Shown piece by piece: positions 8,874 to 17,459 of a stretch of DNA of 64,000 nt. Position 1 is the first letter of the stretch. Every line of letters starts with the position of its first letter. The position numbers were made by a program, and so were the translations under genes. Source of the stretch: Streptomyces massasporeus (GTDB lineage Bacteria > Actinomycetota > Actinomycetes > Streptomycetales > Streptomycetaceae); NCBI RefSeq assembly GCF_014648995.1, contig NZ_BMSE01000020.1, positions 62,001 through 126,000 on the forward strand, written 5' to 3'. The notes beneath the pieces are model-generated. The model was not told the DNA's origin. It worked only from the letters and a program-made list of their open reading frames with translations, and did not search any database.

Positions 8874-10841
8874 TCAGGAGGCGACGGCGAGGAGTTCGCC
8901 GACGGCTGCGCGGATGGACTCGTCCGTGACGAACGAATGCCAGCCGCCTCCGAAGCGCAGGCGTTCGTCCCGGGCGGGCACGTCGCGCAGCAGGTCCGCG
9001 GCCCGGTCGGCCGCGCCTCCCATCCTGGTCAGGCAGCGCACGGCGGGAAGCATGGCCGGCAGGTAGGTGCCCTCCGTCAGCGGTCGGACGGCGGCCAGCA
9101 GGGGCGCGACCGCGGCTGCCGTGTCGCCGGTGACCGACCACAGGGCGTGCGCGGCCCGGACACTCGTCCAGGTGTCGGCGGAACGTGTCAGTCGGAGGAG
9201 CCGGTCGGCGTGGCCGGCTGCATGCGGGCCCAGGTCGGCGAGCCTGCGCAACGCCCGGTTCGGACAGTCGCCCTCCGTCGCCGCGGGGCCCAGCACGGCC
9301 AGTGCGGGACCGGGTTCGCCGCCCAGCCGCCAGGCCGCCCAAGCGGCGAGTTCCGCGTCCGCGCCACCCGTGCCCGTTCGGGGGAGCAGCAGGTGACGGG
9401 CGACGGGGTGCTCGATCCCGATCCGCGCCAGAGCCGTCGCCGCAGGAGCCCAGGTCCGGTCGTCCTCCAGCAGCCCGGTCAGGCGGGAAGCGGCCGGGGC
9501 CGCCGCCGGCCCCCATGCGCCCAGCACCTCGGTCAGCCCCCGCAGCACCCCGAGGTCGGTGGTGTTGCCGAGCCGGTCGCAGATCGCGGGCAGCAGCGCA
9601 CCGGCGTGGTCCCGCAAGGGGACCAGGACGTCGTGGAGCGCGGGGAGCGCGGGATGGTAGAAGTCGCCGCCGATGGCGGCTGCGGTGGCGAAGCCCGACG
9701 GCACACCGGCCACGCGCTCGATCAGGCCGGGCAGGCAGCGCGGGTCGTTCATGCGGGCCAGCGCCCACAAGGCCGCGTCGGCGACGGTCTCACCTCTGCG
9801 GGTCGGACGGGCGCTGTCGTCGCCCAGCACTCCGGCGATCGTGTCCGCACGGTCGGCGGCCGACGAGCCAAGGCAGGCGAGCAGCGCCGCCGCCCGGTAC
9901 CTCACCTCCGGCACCGGATCGTCCAGACGGTCCACCAGGTCCGGCAGCAGCTCGCGGGCCGGTGAGCGCCACGTGTGGAGCAGTTCGCCCGCCTGCGCCA
10001 GCGCGCCGATCCTGTGCTCGGGGTCCGGATGGCCGGCCAACAGCCCCCGCACGAACGTGGAGGCCGGGGGCGGGAGCAGCCCCACCGTCCGGTGCTGGAC
10101 GGCTCGTGTCCCGTTCTCCACGGAGCTGGTGTGCCGCCACACCTCCACGCTCGGATCCCGGACCGCCTCCAGCAGGAGGTCCGAGTGTCGGGCCGGCAGG
10201 TCACGGTCTCCCTCCGCCAGGGCGTGCACGGCGGCCAGGCGCAGCTGCGGCTCCCGGTGGCCGAGCAGCCCGCGCAGGAGGGCGAGCGCGTCGGACGCTC
10301 GGGCCCCGGCCGGCTCCCGCAGGGCCGACCGGCCGAGGGCGAGGACGAGGTCCAGGCGGGTCGCCAGGTCGTCCTCGGTCCGCCAGCACTCAAGGAGGGC
10401 AGTCAGGACGGCCTCGCCCGGGCTGTCGCAGTCGGCGATCACGTCGGCTGCTCCCCCGCGGATGCGCGGGTCGGGGTCGCTCAGCAGCGCGAGCACCTCG
10501 GGCAGGGCCCGTTCCCAGGCCGCGTCCCAGCCCGGGTCCTGCCGGCGAGCCGGGACCCGGGCCGCCTCCGCGGCGAGTACGGCCACGAGATCGAGCACCG
10601 TACGACGGCACGGCACGTCCGGATGCGCGACGAGACGGAGCAGGAACGGCAGCGCGGGCGGGGCGGCGGGGCAGATCCATCCGCCTTGGTGGAACAGGAG
10701 GTTGAGCAGATCGTCCGCCGCGGACTCGGCCTCGTCGGCCGGTCGCCGCGCGCATCGGCGCAGCAGGTCGGGTACGTCCCGGGAGGACCCGTAGTGGTGT
10801 GTCAGCCCTGCCCAGTCGACCTCGTCGAGCCCCTCCCACAT
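8874..10841 (-). CDS. HEAT-repeat protein
   Basis: 655-residue, leucine/alanine-rich all-helical protein with many degenerate HEAT units of about 35-40 residues. Examples are LPEVLALLSDPDPRIRGGAADV, LLRGLLGHREPQLRLAAVHAL, LVDRLDDPVPEVRYRAAALLA and AASRLTGLLEDDRTWAPAATAL. No enzyme motif, signal peptide or membrane segment is visible. HEAT solenoids are protein-interaction scaffolds, and in streptomycetes many such orphan proteins have no assigned role. ATG 10841 has AAGG about 8 nt upstream. It is monocistronic between a convergent lipoprotein gene and a 287-bp upstream region with no other gene. Confidence 0.85.
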   Translation of the reverse strand: MWEGLDEVDWAGLTHHYGSSRDVPDLLRRCARRPADEAESAADDLLNLLFHQGGWICPAAPPALPFLLRLVAHPDVPCRRTVLDLVAVLAAEAARVPARRQDPGWDAAWERALPEVLALLSDPDPRIRGGAADVIADCDSPGEAVLTALLECWRTEDDLATRLDLVLALGRSALREPAGARASDALALLRGLLGHREPQLRLAAVHALAEGDRDLPARHSDLLLEAVRDPSVEVWRHTSSVENGTRAVQHRTVGLLPPPASTFVRGLLAGHPDPEHRIGALAQAGELLHTWRSPARELLPDLVDRLDDPVPEVRYRAAALLACLGSSAADRADTIAGVLGDDSARPTRRGETVADAALWALARMNDPRCLPGLIERVAGVPSGFATAAAIGGDFYHPALPALHDVLVPLRDHAGALLPAICDRLGNTTDLGVLRGLTEVLGAWGPAAAPAASRLTGLLEDDRTWAPAATALARIGIEHPVARHLLLPRTGTGGADAELAAWAAWRLGGEPGPALAVLGPAATEGDCPNRALRRLADLGPHAAGHADRLLRLTRSADTWTSVRAAHALWSVTGDTAAAVAPLLAAVRPLTEGTYLPAMLPAVRCLTRMGGAADRAADLLRDVPARDERLRFGGGWHSFVTDESIRAAVGELLAVAS

Positions 10842-11128
10842 GGCGCGACCTTATCCGGGCCCCGGCCGCGCGACCGAACGGATTTCCGTACCCTCGCGGC
10901 TCGTTGAGCCGAGGGCGGGGCGAGATACTTCCCGGCAGCGCTTTCCGTTGGATTTCCGGTGGCAACCGGCCGAGTGGGACGAATCGTCACACCAGGGCTT
11001 GACGGGGTGGAGTCGGGCTCGGCCTACTGGAAGGCACAGCCGGCCGTGTCGGGGGGGGCAGGTCCGGCGTCGGGTCTGGGGTCGAGTCCACTCCGTGTTC
11101 CCCCGCCGGAACGCAGGTCAGGGGTCTG

Positions 11129-11506
11129 ATGGTGCGGCGACGTTGGGCAACGGTGGTGGGTCTGGTGGCCTGCCTGTTGTTGCTGCAACTCGTCGTCCCG
11201 GGGCTCGCGGGCGAGGAGCGCGCGACAGTCGTGGCCGCGGTGGAGTCGGACGCGGTGTGGAGTGCCGGGGCCGAGGGGGCCAAAGAGGCCGAGGAGCCGT
11301 GTCCGTGCGACGAGGAGCCGTCCGGTCGGCGGCTCGCGGCACGGACGCCGCGGGCGGCGGGGGCGGCCGGGGTGAACCCGGCGGTGACCGGGGCGTCCGT
11401 GCCGGTCCGGGATGGCCCGGACCTCCGTGCGGTGGGAACGGGACCGTGTCCGGGGGCGGTCGGATCCGCCCCGAGCGCTGCCCGGTTGCAGACGTTTCGC
11501 TGCTGA
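11129..11506 (+). CDS. small secreted protein with CxC motif and C-terminal Cys
   Basis: 125-residue protein. ATG 11129 follows AGGGG at 5 nt. MVRRRW plus a hydrophobic core (VVGLVACLLLLQLVVPGLAG) is a classical Sec signal or N-terminal anchor. The mature part is acidic, then Pro/Ala/Gly-rich and probably disordered, with a central EEPCPCDEE motif and the terminal residues LQTFRC. Third positions are nearly all G/C, so it is coding. I recognise no family. The paired cysteines in an acidic context could bind metal or form a disulfide loop. It lies 116 nt upstream of a FemAB/CelD-like acetyltransferase on the same strand, with a hairpin between them. Confidence 0.65.
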   Translation: MVRRRWATVVGLVACLLLLQLVVPGLAGEERATVVAAVESDAVWSAGAEGAKEAEEPCPCDEEPSGRRLAARTPRAAGAAGVNPAVTGASVPVRDGPDLRAVGTGPCPGAVGSAPSAARLQTFRC

Positions 11507-11511
11507 GTGAC

Positions 11512-11555
11512 GGCAGTACGGCCAAGGGCCTGCACCGTGCGGCCTGAGTACTGCC
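11512..11555 (+). terminator. inverted repeat between secreted protein and acetyltransferase genes
   Basis: GGCAGTAC (11512-11519) pairs with GTACTGCC (11548-11555), with GGCC elements able to pair inside. It starts 5 nt after the upstream stop and ends 67 nt before the next start. It may be a terminator or attenuator between the two genes. Confidence 0.4.
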
Positions 11556-11622
11556 CTGGTGCCGAATCGCGGTGATGTGCAGGCCTTCGTGTGTCCCGAT
11601 GCCGATGACACAGGAGGCAGAG

Positions 11623-12708
11623 TTGCCTGGAAAGCGCGTTCTCGTTCTGAGGCCGGACGAACTCGGTCCGAACGACCAGAAGATGTGGCGGGAGATCCGG
11701 ATGGAGTCCGGCGCCCCGGCGAATCCCTTTCTCGATCCGGCGTTCACCGTGGCGGTGGGACAGGTCAGGTCGGAAGTCAGGGTGGCGGTGCTGCTGGACG
11801 ACGGTTCCCCGGTGGGGTTCTTCCCGTACGAAGTGGGGGTGTTGGGGCGGGGCCGGGCCGTCGGCCTGGGGGTGTCCGACAGTCAGGGGGCCGTGCTGCG
11901 TCCGGGGGTCCGGCTGGACGCGCGCCGGCTGTTACGGGTCTGCGGGCTGTCGTCCTGGGAGTTCGACAACCTGGAAGCCGGCCAGGAGGTGTTCGTGCCG
12001 CACGCGGTCGAGGAGCTCGCCTCCCCGGTCGTCGACATCGGTGAGGGCTTCGAGGCGTACACGCGGCGGCTGCGGGCGCAGTCACCGGGATTCCTCAGAC
12101 AGACCCTGGCCAAGGAGCGCAAGCTGGTCCGGCAGATCGGCCCGGTGCGGTTCGTGTACGACGCCCGGGACCCCGCCGCGCTGCGGGCGCTCATGGAGTG
12201 GAAATCGGCGCAGTACCGGCGGACCGGCCGGCGGGACCGGTTCGCGCAGGAGTGGATCACCCGGCTGGTGGGACTGCTCGGGGAGAGCGAGGAGCCGGAG
12301 TGCCGCGGGGTGCTGTCCGTGCTGTACGCCGCGGACCGGCCGGTCGCCGCGCACTTCGGGCTGCGCTCGAGCACCGTGCTGTCCTGGTGGTTCCCGGCGT
12401 ACGACCGCGCGTACGCCAAGTACTCCCCCGGTCTCGTACTGCAGTTGAGGATGCTGGAGGCCGCGGCGGCCGACGGCGTCGAGACGGTCGACCTGGGGAG
12501 CGGCCCGGCCCGTTACAAGGAGTCGCTCAAGACCCGTGACCTGCGGGTGTACGAAGGAGCGGTGGTGCGGCCGGTGCCGGGCGGAGCGGCGCACTGGCTG
12601 GGCCGGGAGCCCGCACGGGCCGCCCGCCGCTTCGTGCGCAACCGGCCCCGCCTGGCCGGTGCGGCGGCGCGGACACTCGAGGAACTGGGCCGCTTGCGCG
12701 GCGGCTGA
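11623..12708 (+). CDS. FemAB/CelD-like GNAT-fold acyltransferase
   Basis: 361-residue protein with the GNAT_6/CelD-BcsL arrangement: FLDPAFTVAVGQVR near 30, an N-terminal half-domain, then AYTRRLRAQSPGFLRQTLAKERKL, VLYAADRPVAAHFGLRSSTVLSWWFPAYDRAYAKYSPGLVL, and DLGSGPARYKESL near 300. Relatives transfer acyl or aminoacyl groups in polysaccharide or envelope biosynthesis. Upstream ATGs exist in frame, but AGGAGG sits 5 nt before TTG 11623, and conserved-looking sequence begins right there (PGKRVLVLRPDEL), so I take the TTG start. One in-frame TTA codon at 11932 makes translation likely bldA-dependent. No signal peptide. Confidence 0.82.
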   Translation: MPGKRVLVLRPDELGPNDQKMWREIRMESGAPANPFLDPAFTVAVGQVRSEVRVAVLLDDGSPVGFFPYEVGVLGRGRAVGLGVSDSQGAVLRPGVRLDARRLLRVCGLSSWEFDNLEAGQEVFVPHAVEELASPVVDIGEGFEAYTRRLRAQSPGFLRQTLAKERKLVRQIGPVRFVYDARDPAALRALMEWKSAQYRRTGRRDRFAQEWITRLVGLLGESEEPECRGVLSVLYAADRPVAAHFGLRSSTVLSWWFPAYDRAYAKYSPGLVLQLRMLEAAAADGVETVDLGSGPARYKESLKTRDLRVYEGAVVRPVPGGAAHWLGREPARAARRFVRNRPRLAGAAARTLEELGRLRGG

Positions 12709-12721
12709 GGCCGGACCGCCG

Positions 12722-13335
12722 GGCAACCGGCCCGTGGTCCGTGCCCCTGGCCGTGCCGCAGGCGTCCGGCCCGTGGATGTGACCTGGGCGCCCCGGCCCG
12801 TGGGCCGTGGGCCGTGGCCCCGGCGCTCGGCCCGGAGGCTGTGGCCCCGGGCCTCGGGCCATGGACGGTGGCTCCGGCGCCCGGCACCCGGCCCATGGAC
12901 CGTGGCTCCGGCGCTCAGCCCGTGAACCATGCCCCGGGCTCCGTCCCGTAGACCACCGTGACCTTGGTGTCCCGCCCGTGGAGCGTGCCCCGGGCGTCCG
13001 CCCCGTGGACCGTGACCCTGGCGTCCGCCCCCGTGGCTGGCGCCCGGCCCTCGGAGCCGGGTACCCGTGCACCTTGGTCCGGGCGCCCGCTCCGTGGCCC
13101 ACGCGCACGGGCCGCGCACCGTGACCCCCGCGCGCGGGCCGCGCACCGTGGCCCCCGCGCTCGGCCCGTGCACCGTGTTCGGAACACACGCCCCGTGACC
13201 CCGGCGCCCAGCCCGTCGCCCCGGGCGCCACGGCCCCGCACCGTGGCCCCCACACTCAGCCCATGCACCGTGTTCGGAGCACACGCCCCGTGACCCCGGC
13301 GCCCAGCCCGTGGAGCCCGGCGCCACGCGTCAGCC
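12722..13335. repeat. degenerate tandem repeat array, about 22 units of roughly 27 bp
   Basis: The whole interval is built from variants of a unit close to GCCCGTGGACCGTGGCCCCG plus GCGCTC. Unit boundaries recur as 'gcccgtg', 'gcccatg' or 'gccgcgc'. One longer block (13171-13216) recurs at 13266-13311 with one difference in 46 bp. The last units run through the stop codon (13330-13332) of the minus-strand gene. No open frame here has a ribosome site, and there are no conserved repeats with unique spacers as in CRISPR. Confidence 0.8.
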
Positions 13336-13917
13336 CGTGGCGGTCCAGCTGTGGGCGACGTCCACGATGACGCGGTCGTCGAGCTGCTGCACCCTGAAGG
13401 GCAGCCGGGCCCGGACGCCGAGGCCGATCTGGGTCTCGCCCTCGAAGCTGCCGGCGAACCGGGTGTCCCGGAAGGTGCGGTACCCCGTGAGGTCCACGCC
13501 CGGCAGCGGGCGCGCCACCCGGCCGGGGTACGTGGCCGCGCCGGTCTCCGGGTCGTACGCGGGCGCGGTCACCCGCACCTCGATGACGGCACCGCCGGCC
13601 ACCGGGATCTGGCGGCCCGAGCCGTCCTGGTAGAGCCGGTCGACGTACTGGACCCGGTAGCCGACGCCGCTGCCCGCGCCGGGCACGTCGACGACCATCC
13701 GGTCGAAGCAGGTGTGCCGGCCGGTCCTGACGTTCGTCAGCGGTGCGACCGTGGCGCCGGCGTCGGTCTTGGCGAGGCTTCCCCAGCCGGTCGGACACGC
13801 CGCGGCGCGGGTGGTGGACTGCGCGCCGGCCGGTGCCGCACCGGCCGGGACGGCCGCCACACCCACTGTGGCGCCCACGAGTGCGAGAGTCGCGCATGCT
13901 GTTCTGATTCGTACCAT
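13330..13917 (-). CDS. secreted AMIN-like domain protein
   Basis: 195-residue secreted protein. ATG 13917 has GGGGG about 5 nt upstream; an in-frame ATG at 13938 has no ribosome site. MVRIR plus the hydrophobic segment ACATLALVGATVGVAAVPAGAAPAGA is a Sec signal peptide with cleavage near the AGA-Q region. The mature domain (CPTGWGSLAK, NVRTGRHTCFDRMVVDVPG, YRVQYVDRLYQDGSG, FAGSFEGETQIGLGVR, VIVDVAHSW) matches the AMIN-like beta domain common in actinobacteria; the two cysteines probably form a disulfide. AMIN domains bind cell-wall or envelope components, but the role of this variant is unknown. Its 3' end lies inside the tandem array. Confidence 0.78.
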   Translation of the reverse strand: MVRIRTACATLALVGATVGVAAVPAGAAPAGAQSTTRAAACPTGWGSLAKTDAGATVAPLTNVRTGRHTCFDRMVVDVPGAGSGVGYRVQYVDRLYQDGSGRQIPVAGGAVIEVRVTAPAYDPETGAATYPGRVARPLPGVDLTGYRTFRDTRFAGSFEGETQIGLGVRARLPFRVQQLDDRVIVDVAHSWTATG

Positions 13918-14066
13918 TGCCGCCCCCGAGGCTTGCATTGTGGTGGTACCGGGTGAGACGGCCGGGCGGACCGAAAGGTTGCACTTACCGCGCCGGACCG
14001 CCGACCATGGCACATCCTGGTGGGGAGCGATTGGTGTCCGGTGCGTCCGTACCGGGAGGACGCGAC

Positions 14067-16637
14067 ATGGATGAGGCAGCCGCCGTACCGGACGGGCCGC
14101 GGTCAGCCGCCGGCCGGAGCCGGGACGGGGCTGACGGCCGGTTCCCGGGCGGGGACACGAGCCGGATCGAGGATGCCCTCACGGACCCGCTGGTGGAGGC
14201 CGTACGGGACCTCGACGGCTACGGCGGCCTGGTCTATCTGCGCTCCCGCGACCGGCGCTCGCTCGTGCTCGCGATGGTCACCGGGGTGCCCCGCTCGCTG
14301 CTCAAGAGCTGGTGGCGGGTGCCGGTGGGCGGTGCCCTGCCGATGGCGGAGGCCTACCGGCGCGACGAGACGCTGTGGCTGCCGGACGAGCGGGCCACCA
14401 TGGTGCGCTTCCCGCACTTCACCGCCGGGCTGCCCTACTCCTTCGGCTCCGCCTACCAGCCCGTCCGGGCCGGCGGCGAGGCCGTGGGCGTCCTGGTCGT
14501 CCTGCGCTCGGCGGCCCGGCCACCGATGGAGGCGGAGGCGGTGGATCTCGCGCTGCGCCCCGCCGAGCGCGTCATGGAGGAGCGCCTCGATCACCTCGCC
14601 GCGGGCCGGCCGGGCCCGGACGCCGACGTCTGTCGCGTCGAGTACGACGACGAGCCGATCAGCGTCCGGCTGCCCACCTCCGCCGCCCGCCCGGTCCGCG
14701 TCGGACTCATCGACTGGGACCTGGACAGCGACCGGTGCTCGGCGGACGACGAGGCCCTCGAACTGCTGGGCATCGACCGGGCGGACTACGGCGGCACCAT
14801 CACGGACGTAGAGGCCCGGGTCAGCCCCGACGACCTGCACGAACTACGGGAGAGCCGATACGACGCCCTGGCCGACGGCCGGGTCAGGTCGCGGCACTTC
14901 CGGGTGCGGGACGAGTCCCGGGGCGAGGGGCAGACCGGATACCGGCCGGTGGAGCTGTGGGGCCATCTCGTGCACGGCGGCACCGGCTCCGCGCGGATCC
15001 TGGTGGGCGCCCTCGTCGACGCGGGCGGCGGGCTCACCGCGGCCGAAGCGGCCGAACGGCTGCCCGACGGGCTCTTCTCACTGGACCAGGACGGCCGCCT
15101 GACGTACGCCAACCGCCGCTGCGAGGAGCTGCTGGGCTCCGGTCGCGAGGACCTCTTCGGCCGCTACCCCTGGGAGGTGATCACCTGGCTCCGGGATCCC
15201 GCGTACGAGGACCGCTACCGGGCGGCGATGCTGTCGCAGGAGCAGGTGTCCTTCCTCGTCCGGCATCCCGACGGGAACTGGCTGAGCTTCGTGCTGTACC
15301 CGGACGTGCACGGGCTGACCGGCCGGGTCTACCCGACCGGGCCGCCGCCCACCGGGGCCGAGCAGGGGCCGGAGGCCGCAACCGCCACCGGGCCCGGCCT
15401 CACGGCCGCCTCGCCGCCGCCCGGGCCGGTGGCCGCGGCGCGGGCCGGGGCGCTGTACCACGTGGTGCAGATGGCGAGCGTGCTCACCGAGGCGGTCACC
15501 GTGCAGGACGTCTGCCGAGCCGTGGCCGAGCAGCTGCTGCCCGCCTTCGGCGCCCGGGAACTCGCCCTGTACACCGTCCGCGACGGCCGGATGTACCTGC
15601 TGTGGGAGTCGGGCTACCCGGAGGGCTTCCTCACCCCGTTCGAAGGCGTCACCCTCGACACCCAGCTGCCCGGCGTCCACGCGCTGACCACGCGGCTCCC
15701 CCTGTTCTTCGAATCGCCCGAGGACCTCTCCGTCGCCTATCCGGGCATCACGCTGGACCGCATGAACGCTTGGTCGTTCATGCCGCTGATCGCCTCCGGC
15801 CGCTCGGTCGGCTCCTGCATCCTCGGCTGGGACACCCCGCACAGGTTCACCCCCGACGAGCGTTCCGCCCTCACCGCGCTGAGCGGCCTGGCCGCCCAGG
15901 CGATGGAGCGGGCGCGGCTCTACGACTCGGAGTCCGCCGTCGCCCGCGGCCTCCAGGAGGGGCTGCTGCCGCACCGGCTGCCCGCCGTCGAGGGCCTGCG
16001 CACCACCGGCCGCTATCTGCCCGGTACGCAGGGCATGGCGATCGGCGGCGACTGGTACGACGTGATCACCACCGGGCGTGGCGTGGCCCTGGTCATCGGG
16101 GACGTCGAGGGGCACAGTGTCGGAGCCGCCGCGGTGATGGGCCAGTTGCGCAGCGCGGTGCACGCCTTCGCCGCGAGCGAGCGGCCGCCGCAGGAGGTCA
16201 TCACGCACACCAACCGGCTGCTGACCGAGCTGGAGTCGGACGTCTTCGCCACGTGCTGCTACATCGAACTCGACCCTGCCACCGGACGGGCCCTCGCGGT
16301 GCGGGCCGGCCATCCCCCGCCGCTGCTGCGCCACCCCGACGGGCGGGCCGAGACGCTGGATCTGGCGGGCGGCGTCATGCTGGGCGTGCAGCCCGACTCG
16401 GTGTACCCCGTCACGGCGCTCACCCTGGCCCCCGGCAGCGTTCTCGCCCTGTACACCGACGGGTTGGTGGAACGGCCGGGCGACGACATCGAGACGGGCA
16501 TCGACGCGGTACGGCGCCGGCTGTCCGAGACCCCGGCGGACTCGGTCGAGCACCTCGCCGACCGGTTGGTCGGGGCGGCCCGCCGGGCCCGGGAGCGGCC
16601 GGACGACGTGGCGCTGCTGCTGACGGCGTACCGGTGA
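14067..16637 (+). CDS. PAS/GAF-domain SpoIIE-type protein phosphatase (856 aa)
   Basis: Cytoplasmic PP2C-family serine phosphatase expected to dephosphorylate an anti-anti-sigma factor (STAS protein). Order of parts: GAF-like region about 35-175 (YGGLVYLRSRDRRSLVL), PAS about 205-320 (IDWDLDSDRCSADDEALELL), second PAS about 330-425 (LPDGLFSLDQDGRLTYANRR), GAF about 450-625, then SpoIIE catalytic domain 635-856. The metal-binding residues are in GGDWYD, GDVEGHS, YTDGLVE and DDVALLL. ATG 14067 follows CGGGAGGA at 6 nt. No HPt, kinase (RsbW) or STAS domain is fused. Its neighbours are a GAF-ANTAR protein and a convergent paralogue with the same design. Confidence 0.92.
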   Translation: MDEAAAVPDGPRSAAGRSRDGADGRFPGGDTSRIEDALTDPLVEAVRDLDGYGGLVYLRSRDRRSLVLAMVTGVPRSLLKSWWRVPVGGALPMAEAYRRDETLWLPDERATMVRFPHFTAGLPYSFGSAYQPVRAGGEAVGVLVVLRSAARPPMEAEAVDLALRPAERVMEERLDHLAAGRPGPDADVCRVEYDDEPISVRLPTSAARPVRVGLIDWDLDSDRCSADDEALELLGIDRADYGGTITDVEARVSPDDLHELRESRYDALADGRVRSRHFRVRDESRGEGQTGYRPVELWGHLVHGGTGSARILVGALVDAGGGLTAAEAAERLPDGLFSLDQDGRLTYANRRCEELLGSGREDLFGRYPWEVITWLRDPAYEDRYRAAMLSQEQVSFLVRHPDGNWLSFVLYPDVHGLTGRVYPTGPPPTGAEQGPEAATATGPGLTAASPPPGPVAAARAGALYHVVQMASVLTEAVTVQDVCRAVAEQLLPAFGARELALYTVRDGRMYLLWESGYPEGFLTPFEGVTLDTQLPGVHALTTRLPLFFESPEDLSVAYPGITLDRMNAWSFMPLIASGRSVGSCILGWDTPHRFTPDERSALTALSGLAAQAMERARLYDSESAVARGLQEGLLPHRLPAVEGLRTTGRYLPGTQGMAIGGDWYDVITTGRGVALVIGDVEGHSVGAAAVMGQLRSAVHAFAASERPPQEVITHTNRLLTELESDVFATCCYIELDPATGRALAVRAGHPPPLLRHPDGRAETLDLAGGVMLGVQPDSVYPVTALTLAPGSVLALYTDGLVERPGDDIETGIDAVRRRLSETPADSVEHLADRLVGAARRARERPDDVALLLTAYR

Positions 16638-16742
16638 TCGCGGCGCTCGGCTCCGGGCATCCTGCCCGGACGCCCGGCCCCTTGGAAGAACGGCCGTACG
16701 AAACGGCGCGGAGTACGGTGGGCGGCACCGGCGAGCGAGGCG

Positions 16743-17444
16743 GTGGTGACGGTGGAGTGGCGGCGGTATGCCGAGCAGATGGCGCAGCTCGCCCGGGACC
16801 TGGTCGCGCAGGATTCGGTCCAGGCGACGCTGGACGCGATCTCGACATCGGCGGTGAAGGTGATCGAGGGCTGCGACGCCGCCGGGATCCTGACGGTCTC
16901 GAAAGGCCGGGCCGTGACTCTTTCCGTGTGCGGTGACATGGTCGCCGAGTCGGACCGGCTGCAGGGCGAGCTCGGCGAGGGTCCGTGCTTCGACGCCGCA
17001 CGCCGCGTGGACGGAGAGCGGCTGTTCCGGATCGCCGACATGACCCGGCCACAGCCGTCCTGGCCGCGGTACAGCCGGGCGGCCCGTGACCTCGGGATCG
17101 GCAGCATGACCGGCGTTCTGCTCTACACCGACGAGGAGGACTTCGGCGCGCTGAACCTCTACTCGCGCCGCCCCGGGGCATTCGGCAAGGACATCGAGGC
17201 CGCGGGGTGGCTGCTCGCCTCGCACGCCGCCGTCGCCCTGGCCACCGCCCGTACCGTCGACCAGCTCGAACACGCGCTGGACAGCCGGCACGCCATCGGT
17301 GAGGCTATGGGGATCCTGATGGAACGCCATCGGATGAGCGAGGACGAGGCCTTCGGTGTGCTGCGGCGCATCTCCCAGGACCACAATCTCAAGCTGCGCG
17401 ACGTGGCCCAGCGGGTCCGGGCCGACCACTCCGGCCAGGTCTGA
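16743..17444 (+). CDS. GAF and ANTAR domain transcription antitermination regulator
   Basis: 233-residue regulator. GAF domain about 25-160 (VIEGCDAAGILTVSKGRAVTLS, GPCFDAARR, IGSMTGVLLYTDEEDFGALNLYS) senses an unknown small ligand or redox state. The ANTAR RNA-binding three-helix bundle spans about 170-230 (LDSRHAIGEAMGILMERHRMSEDEAFGVLRRISQ). ANTAR proteins bind paired hexaloop hairpins in nascent RNA to stop termination. The start is uncertain: GTG 16743, GTG 16746 and GTG 16752 all lie just after GCGAGGCG. It lies 105 nt downstream of the SpoIIE phosphatase gene on the same strand and ends 15 bp from the convergent one. Confidence 0.88.
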   Translation: MVTVEWRRYAEQMAQLARDLVAQDSVQATLDAISTSAVKVIEGCDAAGILTVSKGRAVTLSVCGDMVAESDRLQGELGEGPCFDAARRVDGERLFRIADMTRPQPSWPRYSRAARDLGIGSMTGVLLYTDEEDFGALNLYSRRPGAFGKDIEAAGWLLASHAAVALATARTVDQLEHALDSRHAIGEAMGILMERHRMSEDEAFGVLRRISQDHNLKLRDVAQRVRADHSGQV

Positions 17445-17459
17445 GGGTCCGCTTCGGCC

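Noticed and set aside
6427..9768. 1113-codon open frame antisense to the SRPBCC, oxidoreductase and lipoprotein genes
   Set aside because: Crosses several well-supported genes and has Arg/Gly/Pro-rich nonsense composition.
12722..13335. Repeat array considered as CRISPR
   Set aside because: Units are degenerate and contiguous without unique spacers, and there are no cas genes.
13917..14066. N-terminal extension of the SpoIIE phosphatase (50 extra codons)
   Set aside because: No ribosome site at the upstream starts and non-protein-like composition; ATG 14067 has GGGAGGA.
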